In this document: piece after piece, positions 7,539 to 14,964 of the stretch
Layout: each line of letters opens with the position of its first letter
Numbering within the stretch: the stretch's first letter is position 1
Source: Rubrivivax sp.
GTDB taxonomy: Bacteria > Pseudomonadota > Gammaproteobacteria > Burkholderiales > Burkholderiaceae_C
Direction: 5' to 3'
Length of the DNA: 64,000 bases
Assembly (NCBI GenBank): GCA_004210455.1
Contig: SEFA01000016.1
Span: forward strand, 27,472 to 91,471
Made by a program: the position numbers and the translations under genes
Notes under the pieces: model-generated
Databases searched by the model: none
Told to the model about the DNA's origin: nothing
Seen by the model: the letters and a program-made list of their open reading frames with translations, nothing else

Positions 7539-8084
7539 TCACGCGCTCCGGTCCACCCGCAGCGCCAGCAGCACCGAGGTGTGCGTCTTGATCACGCCCT
7601 CGATGTCGCCGATCTCGTCGAGCAGCGCGTCCAGTCGCGCCGTGCTGTCGGCGCGCAGCGTCGCCATGTAGTCGAACTCGCCGCTGACCGACGCCAGCTG
7701 GCGCAGCTCCGGCAACCGCGAGAGCAGCTTCACCACCTCGCGTCCGGCGCGCGGCTGCACCGTGATGCCGACGAAGGCCTGCACGCCGCGCTCCACCGCC
7801 TCGCCGCCCAGCCGCACCGTGTAGCCGGCGATCAGCCCTGCTGACTCCAGCCGGGCGAGCCGCGCCACCACGGTGGTGCGGGCGACGCCCAACTTGCGTG
7901 CGAGGTCCGCGGTGCTTTCACGTGCGTTCGACTGCAGCAGCGCGATCAGGTCGCGATCGGTCTGGTCGCGCAGCGTCGCCGGAGCGGCGGGCTGCGATTC
8001 CGACGCCGACGCCGACGCCGATGCCGATGCCGACGCGCGTGGCGATCCGACGGGAGAGGCGGGAGCGGTCTTCCTGGCGTTCAT
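7539..8084 (-). CDS. Lrp/AsnC family transcriptional regulator
   Basis: A 181-residue regulator. Residues about 38-95 are the AsnC-type helix-turn-helix ('RDQTDRDLIALLQSNARES', 'LARKLGVARTTVVARLARLE', 'GLIAGYTV') and residues about 100-178 are the ligand-binding RAM domain ('GVQAFVGITVQPRAG', 'SVSGEFDYMATL'). The N-terminus has an extra low-complexity arm of Ala-Ser pairs coded by a hexanucleotide repeat. It is divergent from the lysine catabolic operon, and Lrp-type proteins commonly sense amino acids and control the adjacent catabolic genes, so lysine or an intermediate is the likely effector (inference). Confidence 0.92.
   Translation of the reverse strand: MNARKTAPASPVGSPRASASASASASASESQPAAPATLRDQTDRDLIALLQSNARESTADLARKLGVARTTVVARLARLESAGLIAGYTVRLGGEAVERGVQAFVGITVQPRAGREVVKLLSRLPELRQLASVSGEFDYMATLRADSTARLDALLDEIGDIEGVIKTHTSVLLALRVDRSA
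8001..8036 (-). repeat. Hexanucleotide repeat coding an Ala-Ser arm
   Basis: Six tandem units of CGACGC, two with a single T substitution, near the 5' end of the Lrp-like gene. They encode alternating Ala and Ser on the minus strand. Confidence 0.9.
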
Positions 8085-8158
8085 GGGGCGAGGCCTTCGA
8101 CAGGCCGTGACGGAGTTCTCGGGATAAACCCTTGTTTTCGCCGGAATGAAGGATCCGG

Positions 8159-8173
8159 CTGACGGATCGTCAG
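8159..8173. promoter_or_regulatory. 15-bp palindrome, candidate operator of the Lrp-like regulator
   Basis: CTGACG-GAT-CGTCAG is a perfect inverted repeat in the 198-bp gap between the divergent Lrp-like gene and the lysine operon. Lrp/AsnC proteins bind 15-bp palindromes of this layout. A second perfect dyad TCGACG-N7-CGTCGA lies at 8176-8194. Which one is bound cannot be told from sequence. Confidence 0.45.
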
Positions 8174-8282
8174 TATCGACGTGTTTTCCGTCGAACTCGC
8201 GCTTTCTTTCGTCAGTGCAGGTCGGGACACTGCCCGCATCGCATCTGAAACCTCATCCGCACAGGATCACAAGGAGTACGAC

Positions 8283-9377
8283 ATGAAAGTGGCACTGCTC
8301 GGCGCCGGACACATCGGCCAGACCATCGCTCGACTGCTGCAAGGCAGCGGCGACTACCAGGTGACCGTGATCGACAAGAACGCCACGGCGCTGCAGCTGC
8401 TCGCCGGCCAGGGCCTGGCGACAAGGACCGTCGACACCGAGGACAAGTCCCAGCTCGCCGCCGCGCTGCGCGGCAACGACGTGGTCGTGAACGCGCTGCC
8501 GTACCACCTGGCCATCACCGCCGCGCACATGGCGCTGGAAGCCGGCTGCCACTACTTCGACCTGACCGAGGACGTGGCCGCGACCAAGGAGATCAAGCGC
8601 ATCGCCGAAGGCGCGAAGACCGCGTTCATGCCGCAGTGCGGCCTGGCCCCCGGCTTCATCGGCATCGTCGCGCATCACCTGGCCAAGCGCTTCGATTCGC
8701 TGAGCGACGTGAAGATGCGCGTCGGCGCGCTGCCGGCGTTCCCCACCAACGCGCTGAAGTACAACCTGACCTGGTCGGTGGACGGCCTGATCAACGAATA
8801 CTGCCACCCCTGCGAGGCCATCCACGACGGCGAGGCGATCTCCGCGCTGCCGCTCGAGGGGCTCGAGCACTTCTCGCTCGACGGCACCGAGTACGAGGCC
8901 TTCAACACCTCCGGCGGCCTGGGCACGCTGTGCGAGACCTGGGAAGGCAAGGTCCGCAACCTGGACTACAAGACGGTCCGTTATCCCGGTCACCGCGACC
9001 TGATGATGTTCCTGCTGGACGACCTGGCGCTGAAGAACGACCAGGAGAAGCTCAAGGACATCATGCGCAAGAGCATGCCGGCGACCATGCAGGACGTGGT
9101 GCTGGTCTTCGTGACCGTGTCGGGCATGAAGAACGGCGTGCTGATGCAGGAAGTCTTCGCCCGCAAGATCTTCGCCGAGCGGGAAGGCGAGCAGCCGCTG
9201 TCGGCCATCCAGATCACCACCGCCGCCGGCATCTGCGCCGCGGTCGACCTGTTCCGTGAAGGCAAGCTGCCGCAGTCCGGCTTCGTCCGTCAGGAAGAAG
9301 TCGCGCTGCCCGACTTCCTGGCCAACCGCTTCGGCCAGGCGTATCAGCAGTCGCGACAAGTCGAGTCGATCGGCTGA
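8283..9377 (+). CDS. Lysine 6-dehydrogenase-like (saccharopine dehydrogenase family)
   Basis: A 364-residue protein with an N-terminal Rossmann fold ('ALLGAGHIGQTIARLL', about residues 4-19) and a saccharopine-dehydrogenase C-terminal domain; 'CGLAPGFIGIVAHHL' and 'GGLGTLCETWEGKVRNLDYKT' match the family. Its size and its next-door partners point to lysine 6-dehydrogenase, which oxidatively deaminates the epsilon amino group of L-lysine to allysine, in equilibrium with piperideine-6-carboxylate. The ATG at 8283 follows an AAGGAG site; the frame is open upstream without homology. First gene of a four-gene operon. A true saccharopine dehydrogenase role is less likely because the next enzyme uses allysine. 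Confidence 0.82.
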   Translation: MKVALLGAGHIGQTIARLLQGSGDYQVTVIDKNATALQLLAGQGLATRTVDTEDKSQLAAALRGNDVVVNALPYHLAITAAHMALEAGCHYFDLTEDVAATKEIKRIAEGAKTAFMPQCGLAPGFIGIVAHHLAKRFDSLSDVKMRVGALPAFPTNALKYNLTWSVDGLINEYCHPCEAIHDGEAISALPLEGLEHFSLDGTEYEAFNTSGGLGTLCETWEGKVRNLDYKTVRYPGHRDLMMFLLDDLALKNDQEKLKDIMRKSMPATMQDVVLVFVTVSGMKNGVLMQEVFARKIFAEREGEQPLSAIQITTAAGICAAVDLFREGKLPQSGFVRQEEVALPDFLANRFGQAYQQSRQVESIG

Positions 9378-9428
9378 ACGATCGGCTGATCGCACGACCC
9401 GCCTGAACGCCTGAAGGAGAATTCCCCG

Positions 9429-10934
9429 ATGACTTCCACCACCACCGACCTGCTGGCCGCCCTGGGCGTGCCGGCCGCCGCCGTCACCGGCGGCGCCATG
9501 ACCGTCCGCAGCCCCATCGACGGCGCCGTCATCGGCGCGGTCCATGAGGCCAAGGCCGCCGACATGACTGCCGCGATCGCGAACGCGCAGCAGGCCTTCC
9601 TGGCCTGGCGCGCCGTGCCGGCGCCCAGGCGCGGCGAACTGGTCCGCCTGTTCGGCGAAGAACTGCGCGCCAACAAGGCGGCCTTGGCCCGCTTGGTCTC
9701 GCTGGAGGCCGGCAAGGTGACCAGCGAGGGCGAAGGCGAAGTGCAGGAGATGATCGACATCTGCGATTTCGCCGTCGGCCTGTCGCGCCAGCTGCACGGC
9801 CTGACGATCGCCAGCGAGCGGCCCGGCCACCGCATGATGGAGCAGTACCTGCCGCTGGGCGTGGTGGGCATCATCTCGGCGTTCAATTTCCCCGTCGCGG
9901 TGTGGGCGTGGAACTCGGCGCTCGCCCTGGTCTGCGGCGACACCTGTCTCTGGAAGCCCAGCGAGAAGACCCCGCTGACGGCGCTCGCGACGCAGGCGCT
10001 GTTCGAGAAGGCGGTCGCCCGTTTTGACGGCGCCCCGAAGTTCCTGTCGCAGGTCCTCATCGGCGGCGCCGCTGTCGGCGAAGCGATGGTCGACGACACG
10101 CGCGTCGCGCTGGTCTCCGCGACCGGCTCGACCCGCATGGGCCGCGCCGTCGGCCCGCGCGTCGCGGCGCGCTTCGGCCGCTGCCTGCTGGAGTTGGGCG
10201 GCAACAACGCCATCGTCGTCACGCCGAGCGCGGACCTGGACCTCGCCGTGCGCGGCATCCTGTTCGGCGCCTACGGCACGGCCGGCCAGCGTTGCACGAC
10301 GACGCGACGCGTGATCGCGCATGAATCGATTCATGACGAGCTCGTCGCCCGCCTGGACCGCGCCCGCGCCCAGCTGAAGATCGGCAGCCCGGTCGAGCCC
10401 GGCAACCTGATCGGTCCGCTGATCGACAAGGCTGCCTTCGACGCCATGCAATCGGCCCTGGCCGCGGCGCGCGAGCAGGGCGGCGAGGTCAGCGGCGGCG
10501 AACGCGCCCTGGCGTCCCAGTACCCGGAAGCCTTCTACGCGGTGCCGGCGCTGGTCCGCATGCCGGCGCAGTCGGCCATCGTGAAGCACGAGACCTTCGC
10601 GCCCATCCTGTACACGCTGAAGTACAAGACGCTGGACGAGGCGATCGCGCTGCAGAACGACGTGCCGCAGGGATTGTCCTCGGCGATCTTCACCAACGAC
10701 ATCCGCGAGGCCGAGACCTTCGTCAGCGCCAGCGGCTCCGATTGCGGCATCGCCAACGTGAACATCGGCACCTCGGGCGCGGAGATCGGCGGTGCCTTCG
10801 GCGGCGAGAAGGAAACCGGCGGCGGCCGCGAATCCGGCTCCGACGCGTGGAAGGCCTACATGCGCCGCACCACCAACACCGTCAACTACTCGCGCGAGCT
10901 GCCGTTGGCGCAAGGGGTGAAGTTCGATGTCTGA
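9429..10934 (+). CDS. amaB: Aldehyde dehydrogenase, AmaB/ALDH7A1-like (piperideine-6-carboxylate dehydrogenase)
   Basis: A 501-residue NAD-dependent aldehyde dehydrogenase. The catalytic glutamate lies in 'LELGGNNAIVV' and the catalytic cysteine in 'GTAGQRCTTTRRV', the antiquitin-type context; the 'GVVGIISAFNFPVAVWAWN' cofactor segment and 'EIGGAFGGEKETGGGRESGSDAW' C-terminal segment are also ALDH7-like. The predicted reaction is allysine/piperideine-6-carboxylate to L-2-aminoadipate. An AAGGAG site precedes the ATG, 51 bp after the dehydrogenase gene. Its last 8 bases overlap the start of the DUF1338 gene. Confidence 0.9.
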   Translation: MTSTTTDLLAALGVPAAAVTGGAMTVRSPIDGAVIGAVHEAKAADMTAAIANAQQAFLAWRAVPAPRRGELVRLFGEELRANKAALARLVSLEAGKVTSEGEGEVQEMIDICDFAVGLSRQLHGLTIASERPGHRMMEQYLPLGVVGIISAFNFPVAVWAWNSALALVCGDTCLWKPSEKTPLTALATQALFEKAVARFDGAPKFLSQVLIGGAAVGEAMVDDTRVALVSATGSTRMGRAVGPRVAARFGRCLLELGGNNAIVVTPSADLDLAVRGILFGAYGTAGQRCTTTRRVIAHESIHDELVARLDRARAQLKIGSPVEPGNLIGPLIDKAAFDAMQSALAAAREQGGEVSGGERALASQYPEAFYAVPALVRMPAQSAIVKHETFAPILYTLKYKTLDEAIALQNDVPQGLSSAIFTNDIREAETFVSASGSDCGIANVNIGTSGAEIGGAFGGEKETGGGRESGSDAWKAYMRRTTNTVNYSRELPLAQGVKFDV

Positions 10935-12048
10935 GCGGAGCGCGGATCTGGAGGCGTTGACGACGCTCAACGCCAAGGTCACCGCGGCGAGGGACAGCGG
11001 GCTGTTCCAGCTGCTGCGTGGCGCGCTCGGCGACGAGGCCGCCCGCGACGCCTTCGCGCGCGTGCAGGTCGTGCCGGCGTTGCTGCGTCCGGTTGGCGAG
11101 CCCCTGTCTCCGCTCTCGCGCATCTCGCGCGCCGAGCTGGCGCAGGCGCTGAACATGGCGCTGTTCCTCGACGTGACCGACCGCGTGCCGATGGCGGCCG
11201 CCTACGTGGCCGATCTGCAGCGCGACGGGCAGCAACTGGTCTTCGACCACGGCGCGCTCCGCACGGTGGCGTGGCCGTCCGGCGCGCTGCCGCCGGGCGA
11301 GGCCGCGATCACGCGCGTGCTGAGACCGCTGGGCTTCACGATGGCGGCGACCTATCCGCTGCCGCGTCTGAAGATGACCGGCCGCGCCTGGCGCCATGCC
11401 GATTTCCCGGAAGACATCGCCCAGTTCTTCGTCTCGGAGCTGCATCCCGAGCGGTTCTCCGAAAGCTTCCAGGGCGCGGTGACGCGTGTGCTGTCGACGT
11501 CGCAGGATCCGCTGGCGCCGGCTGACCTGGCCCTGCTGGAGCACCTCGCGCGCGACGGCGAGCTGCCGATCGGGTCCGCCGTGGCGCTGCTGCCCAAGCT
11601 GGTGGGTTGTTTCGCCCGGCAGCATGCGCTGTTCGAAGCGGACGACTACCAGCTCCTGCTCACCGAGTCGGCGGAGATGGCCTGGATCGCGACCGAAGGC
11701 AACGCCTTCAACCATGCGACCGATCGCGTCGCCGACATCGAAGCCGTCGTCGCGGCGCAGCGCGCACTCGACCGGCCGGTGAAGGACTCCATCGAGACCT
11801 CGGCGACCGGCCGTGTGCGCCAGACGGCGTTCAAGGCGGCGCGCGTGATGCGTGAGTTCCTCGATCGCGGCCAGCGCGTGAGGCTCGAAGTGCCGGGCAG
11901 CTTCCATGAATTCATCCAGCGCGCGCCGTTCGATGAGTCGGGGGCGCTGGACCTGGCCTTCGACGCGGGCAACGCGACCGGCATCTTCAAGATGACGGCC
12001 GGCGCGGCGAAGGACGCCGACACCACGGGCGAGGCCGCGGCGTGCTGA
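10927..12048 (+). CDS. hglS: DUF1338 protein, 2-oxoadipate dioxygenase/decarboxylase (HglS-like)
   Basis: A 373-residue DUF1338 protein. This family includes Pseudomonas HglS, a non-haem metal enzyme that converts 2-oxoadipate to D-2-hydroxyglutarate. The metal-site signatures are visible: 'FDHGALRTV' near residue 102 and 'AFNHATDRV' near residue 262, with 'GSFHEFIQR' near residue 325 as a possible source of the acidic ligand. The gene overlaps amaB by 8 bases and the FAD gene by 7, so translation is coupled. It is about 90 residues shorter than Pseudomonas HglS and E. coli YdcJ, which is worth checking but the core motifs are intact. Confidence 0.85.
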   Translation: MSERSADLEALTTLNAKVTAARDSGLFQLLRGALGDEAARDAFARVQVVPALLRPVGEPLSPLSRISRAELAQALNMALFLDVTDRVPMAAAYVADLQRDGQQLVFDHGALRTVAWPSGALPPGEAAITRVLRPLGFTMAATYPLPRLKMTGRAWRHADFPEDIAQFFVSELHPERFSESFQGAVTRVLSTSQDPLAPADLALLEHLARDGELPIGSAVALLPKLVGCFARQHALFEADDYQLLLTESAEMAWIATEGNAFNHATDRVADIEAVVAAQRALDRPVKDSIETSATGRVRQTAFKAARVMREFLDRGQRVRLEVPGSFHEFIQRAPFDESGALDLAFDAGNATGIFKMTAGAAKDADTTGEAAAC

Positions 12049-13463
12049 GCTTCCAGGCCGGCGGCTTCCTCGCGGAAGCGATCGCCGTCTGCGGCGAGGC
12101 CTTCGTGCAGGTGGGCGCGGACATCGAACCGCGCTATCTGCAGCCCGCGCGCTACGCGGCGGGGCGTGCGGCCGCGCTCGTGCGTCCGGGAAGCCGCGAC
12201 GAAGCGGCGCGCGTTCTTGCGCTCGCGGCGGCGAGCGGACTCCGCGTGGTGGTGCAGGGTGCGCACACCGGGCTGGTCCGCGCAGGCACGCCGGACGACG
12301 CGAACGGCGACGTGCTGCTCAGCACCGAGCGGCTGCGCGAGGTTTTCGAGCTCGACCTGCTCGACCGCACGCTGCGCGTGTCGTCGGGCTTCCGCCTGTC
12401 CGAGATCAACGAACGACTCGAACCGCACGGTCTCTGGTTCCCGGTCGACCTGAGCGCCGATCCTTCGATCGGCGGCATGGTCGCCCACAACACCGGTGGC
12501 ACGCGGATGCTGCGTTACGGCGACGTGCGCGCCAACACGCTGGCGCTGGAAGTCGTGCTGGCGGAACCGGCGGGTCAGGTCTTGCGCCTGGGACAGGGCC
12601 TGCAGAAGGACAACTCGGCGCTGGCGCTGGGGCAGCTGTTCATCGGCTCGTCGGGCAGCCTGGGGCTGGTCAGCGAGGTCACGATCAAGCTCTCACCGTT
12701 GCCGCGTCAGCGCGCCGTGGCCCTGGTGGCGCCCTCATCGCTGGAAGAGGTCTTTCCGCTCTACGCCGACGTGATGCAGCGTTGGGGCGGCCTGGTGTCC
12801 GCCTTCGAAGGCATCAGCCGCGCGGCGCTGGAAGCCGGACTCCACGGCCAGGACGTCGCACGATGGTTCGAAGGGCAACTGCCGGACTACGCAATGCTCA
12901 TCGAGCTCAGCAGCGAGCTGCCGGCGGATCAGCTCGCCCTCGACGGCCTGCTGCAAGGCTGGCTCGAAGGCGAATTCGAATCCGGTCGCGTGCGCGATGC
13001 GGTGCTCGACGCCGACGAGGCGATCTGGGGCCTGCGCCATCGCATCAGCGAAGGACTGCGCGTGCAGGGCAAGGTGATCGGGCTGGATCTCTCGCTGCCG
13101 CGCCGGCACTTCATGGCCTTTCGCGCGCGCGGCGCGGCCTGGCTGGCCGAGCGCTTCCCGCAAGTGCGGCTCGCCGACTTCGGTCACCTCGGCGACGGCG
13201 GGATGCACTTCAACATGGTGTGGCCGGCGACTGCCGGGGCGCTCTCGGCGGAGCAAGAGCTGAGCCTGCGCGAGGGCCTGTACGCGCTGGTCGCGGAGCT
13301 AGGCGGATCGATCAGCGCGGAGCACGGGGTCGGTCCTCAACTGCAGGCGGCGTACCGCGCGCATTGGGAGCGGGTCGAGCCTGCGATGCTGGATTGGGCG
13401 AGGAGAGTACAGGCGTTGTGGGATCCGCACACCCGTCTTGGAAAAGTGAGTTGGGGCGGCTGA
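12042..13463 (+). CDS. FAD-linked oxidase, D-2-hydroxyglutarate dehydrogenase-like
   Basis: A 473-residue FAD-binding (PCMH-type) dehydrogenase of the GlcD/D2HGDH group. The flavin domain shows 'VVVQGAHTGLVRAGTPD' and 'GGMVAHNTGGTRMLRYGDV'; the C-terminal domain has the metal-binding 'FGHLGDGGMHFNMVW' and 'SISAEHGVG'. After the DUF1338 enzyme it should oxidise D-2-hydroxyglutarate to 2-oxoglutarate, closing the route from lysine to the TCA cycle. The start is GTG at 12042, inside the end of the upstream gene. The electron acceptor (ETF or quinone) is not known. It is the last gene of the operon. Confidence 0.87.
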   Translation: MLSFQAGGFLAEAIAVCGEAFVQVGADIEPRYLQPARYAAGRAAALVRPGSRDEAARVLALAAASGLRVVVQGAHTGLVRAGTPDDANGDVLLSTERLREVFELDLLDRTLRVSSGFRLSEINERLEPHGLWFPVDLSADPSIGGMVAHNTGGTRMLRYGDVRANTLALEVVLAEPAGQVLRLGQGLQKDNSALALGQLFIGSSGSLGLVSEVTIKLSPLPRQRAVALVAPSSLEEVFPLYADVMQRWGGLVSAFEGISRAALEAGLHGQDVARWFEGQLPDYAMLIELSSELPADQLALDGLLQGWLEGEFESGRVRDAVLDADEAIWGLRHRISEGLRVQGKVIGLDLSLPRRHFMAFRARGAAWLAERFPQVRLADFGHLGDGGMHFNMVWPATAGALSAEQELSLREGLYALVAELGGSISAEHGVGPQLQAAYRAHWERVEPAMLDWARRVQALWDPHTRLGKVSWGG

Positions 13464-13468
13464 ATCGC

Positions 13469-13496
13469 TTGCCTGATTCCAAAACCGTGCTAAAGT
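13469..13496 (+). promoter_or_regulatory. Promoter of tRNA-Leu
   Basis: TTGCCT (13469-13474) and TAAAGT (13491-13496) are spaced by 16 bases, and lie 58 bases before the mature tRNA 5' end. It starts right after the stop of the lysine operon. Confidence 0.55.
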
Positions 13497-13554
13497 CCAA
13501 TTCTTCGCTGCAGACAGCAGTCAAACGCAATAGCGGCGAAGAAAAATCCTGAAA

Positions 13555-13639
<85 letters not shown>

Positions 13640-13645
13640 AATCTG

Positions 13646-13670
13646 AAAAGCCGGCTTCGAGCCGGCTTTT
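13646..13670 (+). terminator. Rho-independent terminator of tRNA-Leu
   Basis: An 11-bp perfect stem (13646-13656 with 13660-13670) with loop TCG, ending in TTTT, seven bases after the tRNA CCA end. Confidence 0.9.
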
Positions 13671-13690
13671 CTCATTCTGAGGCCCAGGAA

Positions 13691-13711
13691 GTGATGTCCG
13701 GTGGACATCAC
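13691..13711. repeat. Perfect 9-bp inverted repeat upstream of lacI-type gene
   Basis: GTGATGTCC (13691-13699) and GGACATCAC (13703-13711) around a GGT spacer. A second hairpin GGACC-GGGA-GGTCC follows at 13731-13744. No T-run follows, so these are not terminators. They lie 120-140 bp before the LacI start and could be an operator or a remnant of something inserted at the tRNA. Confidence 0.8.
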
Positions 13712-13768
13712 GGGGGGACTCGAATGGTTTGGACCGGGAGGTCCGAACCGGGGTCGCGCTTGCGTGAC

Positions 13769-13782
13769 CGAGTCCTCTCCTG
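13769..13782 (+). repeat. Direct copy of the tRNA-Leu 3' end (14 bp)
   Basis: CGAGTCCTCTCCTG here is identical to 13619-13632, the T-arm and acceptor end of tRNA-Leu, exactly 150 bp downstream. tRNA 3' ends are common integrase attachment sites, so this may be an att-type scar. Confidence 0.6.
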
Positions 13783-13831
13783 CGAAGTCAGCGAGTGCTG
13801 TGGCAAAGTCGGGCGAGCATTTCGGATCTCT

Positions 13832-14908
13832 ATGCCGCCACGTAAACCCGCCACCATCATCGACGTCGCCCGCGAAGCGGGCGTCTCCATCAAGACGGTA
13901 TCCCGGGTGTTGAACCAGGAGCCGGGTGTCCATGCCGAAACCCGCGAGGCGGTGTTGAAGGTCGTGGCCGACCTCAAATACCGGCCGAAGCAATCGGCAC
14001 GCAGCCTGGCTGGCGGACGGTCTTTCCTGATCGGACTGCTGTATTACGACCCGTCGGCGGCCTTCGTCGGCGGTGTGCAGCAGGGGGCGACCTTGCGCTG
14101 CCGCGAGGCGGGTTACCACCTCGTCGTCGAATCCCTCCACAACGACGCGCCCGACCTCGCGGTGCAGGTCGACCGCATGGTTTCGGCGCTGCGTCCCGAC
14201 GGCATGATCCTCACGCCTCCGCTCTGCGACAACCCGCAGGTGCTGTCCGCGCTGCGCGAGAGCCAGACCCCGTGCGTGCTGATCTCCCCGGCCGCCGACG
14301 AGCCCGACCATCCGAGCGTCCGCATGGACGACGTGCACGCGGCGGAGGAGATCACCAACCTGCTGATCAGCCTCGGCCACACACGCATCGCGATCATCAA
14401 GGGCGCGAAGGAGCAGGTCGCGTCCAAGCGCCGCTACCAGGGCTACCTGGCCGCCTTGAAGGCGCACAGGCTGCCGCTGGACAAGGATCTGGTGGTACAG
14501 GGCGACTTCACCTTCGACACCGGCGTCGAGGCTGCCTATCAATTGCTGAGCCGGCGTCAGCGCCCCACCGCGGTCTTCGCGAGCAACGACGACATGGCGC
14601 TGGGCGTGCTGGCCGCGGCGCAGCGTCTCGGCCTGGCGGTCCCGGGAGACCTCTCGATCGCCGGCTTCGACGACACGCCCGCCGCCGCGCGCGTGTGGCC
14701 GCCGCTGACGACGGTGCGTCAGCCGATGGACGACATGGCGCGCGCTGCCGTCGACCTGCTGATCGGCTCGCCGCGCGACGCCGAGCCCGACGCGGACGCC
14801 GAAGCGTCCGCGAAGCCCAGGCACCGCGTCCTGCCGCACGAGCTGGTGGTGCGCGACTCCACGGCGGTGCTCGGCACGAAGGCCGCGCCGCGGCTCAGGA
14901 AGGCCTGA
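13832..14908 (+). CDS. LacI family transcriptional regulator
   Basis: A 358-residue LacI/GalR repressor. The N-terminal helix-turn-helix is textbook ('TIIDVAREAGVSIKTVSRVLN', residues about 7-27) with hinge 'RPKQSARSLAGGRSFLIGLL'; the periplasmic-binding-like effector domain follows ('RPTAVFASNDDMALGVLAAA', 'GDLSIAGFDDTPAAARVWPPLTTVRQP'). A low-complexity Asp/Ala/Glu stretch lies near residue 315. The ATG at 13832 was chosen because the HTH begins there; the open frame runs back into the tRNA gene. It faces the halogenase/TonB-receptor locus and is the likely owner of the twin palindromes at 16629-16666. Confidence 0.93.
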   Translation: MPPRKPATIIDVAREAGVSIKTVSRVLNQEPGVHAETREAVLKVVADLKYRPKQSARSLAGGRSFLIGLLYYDPSAAFVGGVQQGATLRCREAGYHLVVESLHNDAPDLAVQVDRMVSALRPDGMILTPPLCDNPQVLSALRESQTPCVLISPAADEPDHPSVRMDDVHAAEEITNLLISLGHTRIAIIKGAKEQVASKRRYQGYLAALKAHRLPLDKDLVVQGDFTFDTGVEAAYQLLSRRQRPTAVFASNDDMALGVLAAAQRLGLAVPGDLSIAGFDDTPAAARVWPPLTTVRQPMDDMARAAVDLLIGSPRDAEPDADAEASAKPRHRVLPHELVVRDSTAVLGTKAAPRLRKA

Positions 14909-14962
14909 GCGACCTCGAGCGAACTCAAGCGACCTCGAGCGACCTCGAGCGACCTCGAGCGA
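14909..14962. repeat. Five-copy 10-bp tandem repeat between lacI-type gene and halogenase gene
   Basis: Five units of GCGACCTCGA (second copy with two changes) plus a partial sixth fill the whole gap between the convergent LacI and halogenase genes. The unit contains CTCGAG. A 10-bp period places every copy on the same DNA face. No terminator hairpin is seen between these genes. Confidence 0.9.
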
Positions 14963-14964
14963 CT

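Noticed and set aside
8253..11156. A 967-codon open frame on the minus strand opposite the lysine operon
   Set aside because: It is antisense to three well-supported enzymes, rich in Arg/Gly/Gln low-complexity sequence, and has no family signature. Long empty antisense frames are normal at this GC content. The same applies to minus-strand frames at 16675-19359, 36051-38342 and 59676-63344 and to the plus-strand frame at 25085-28177.
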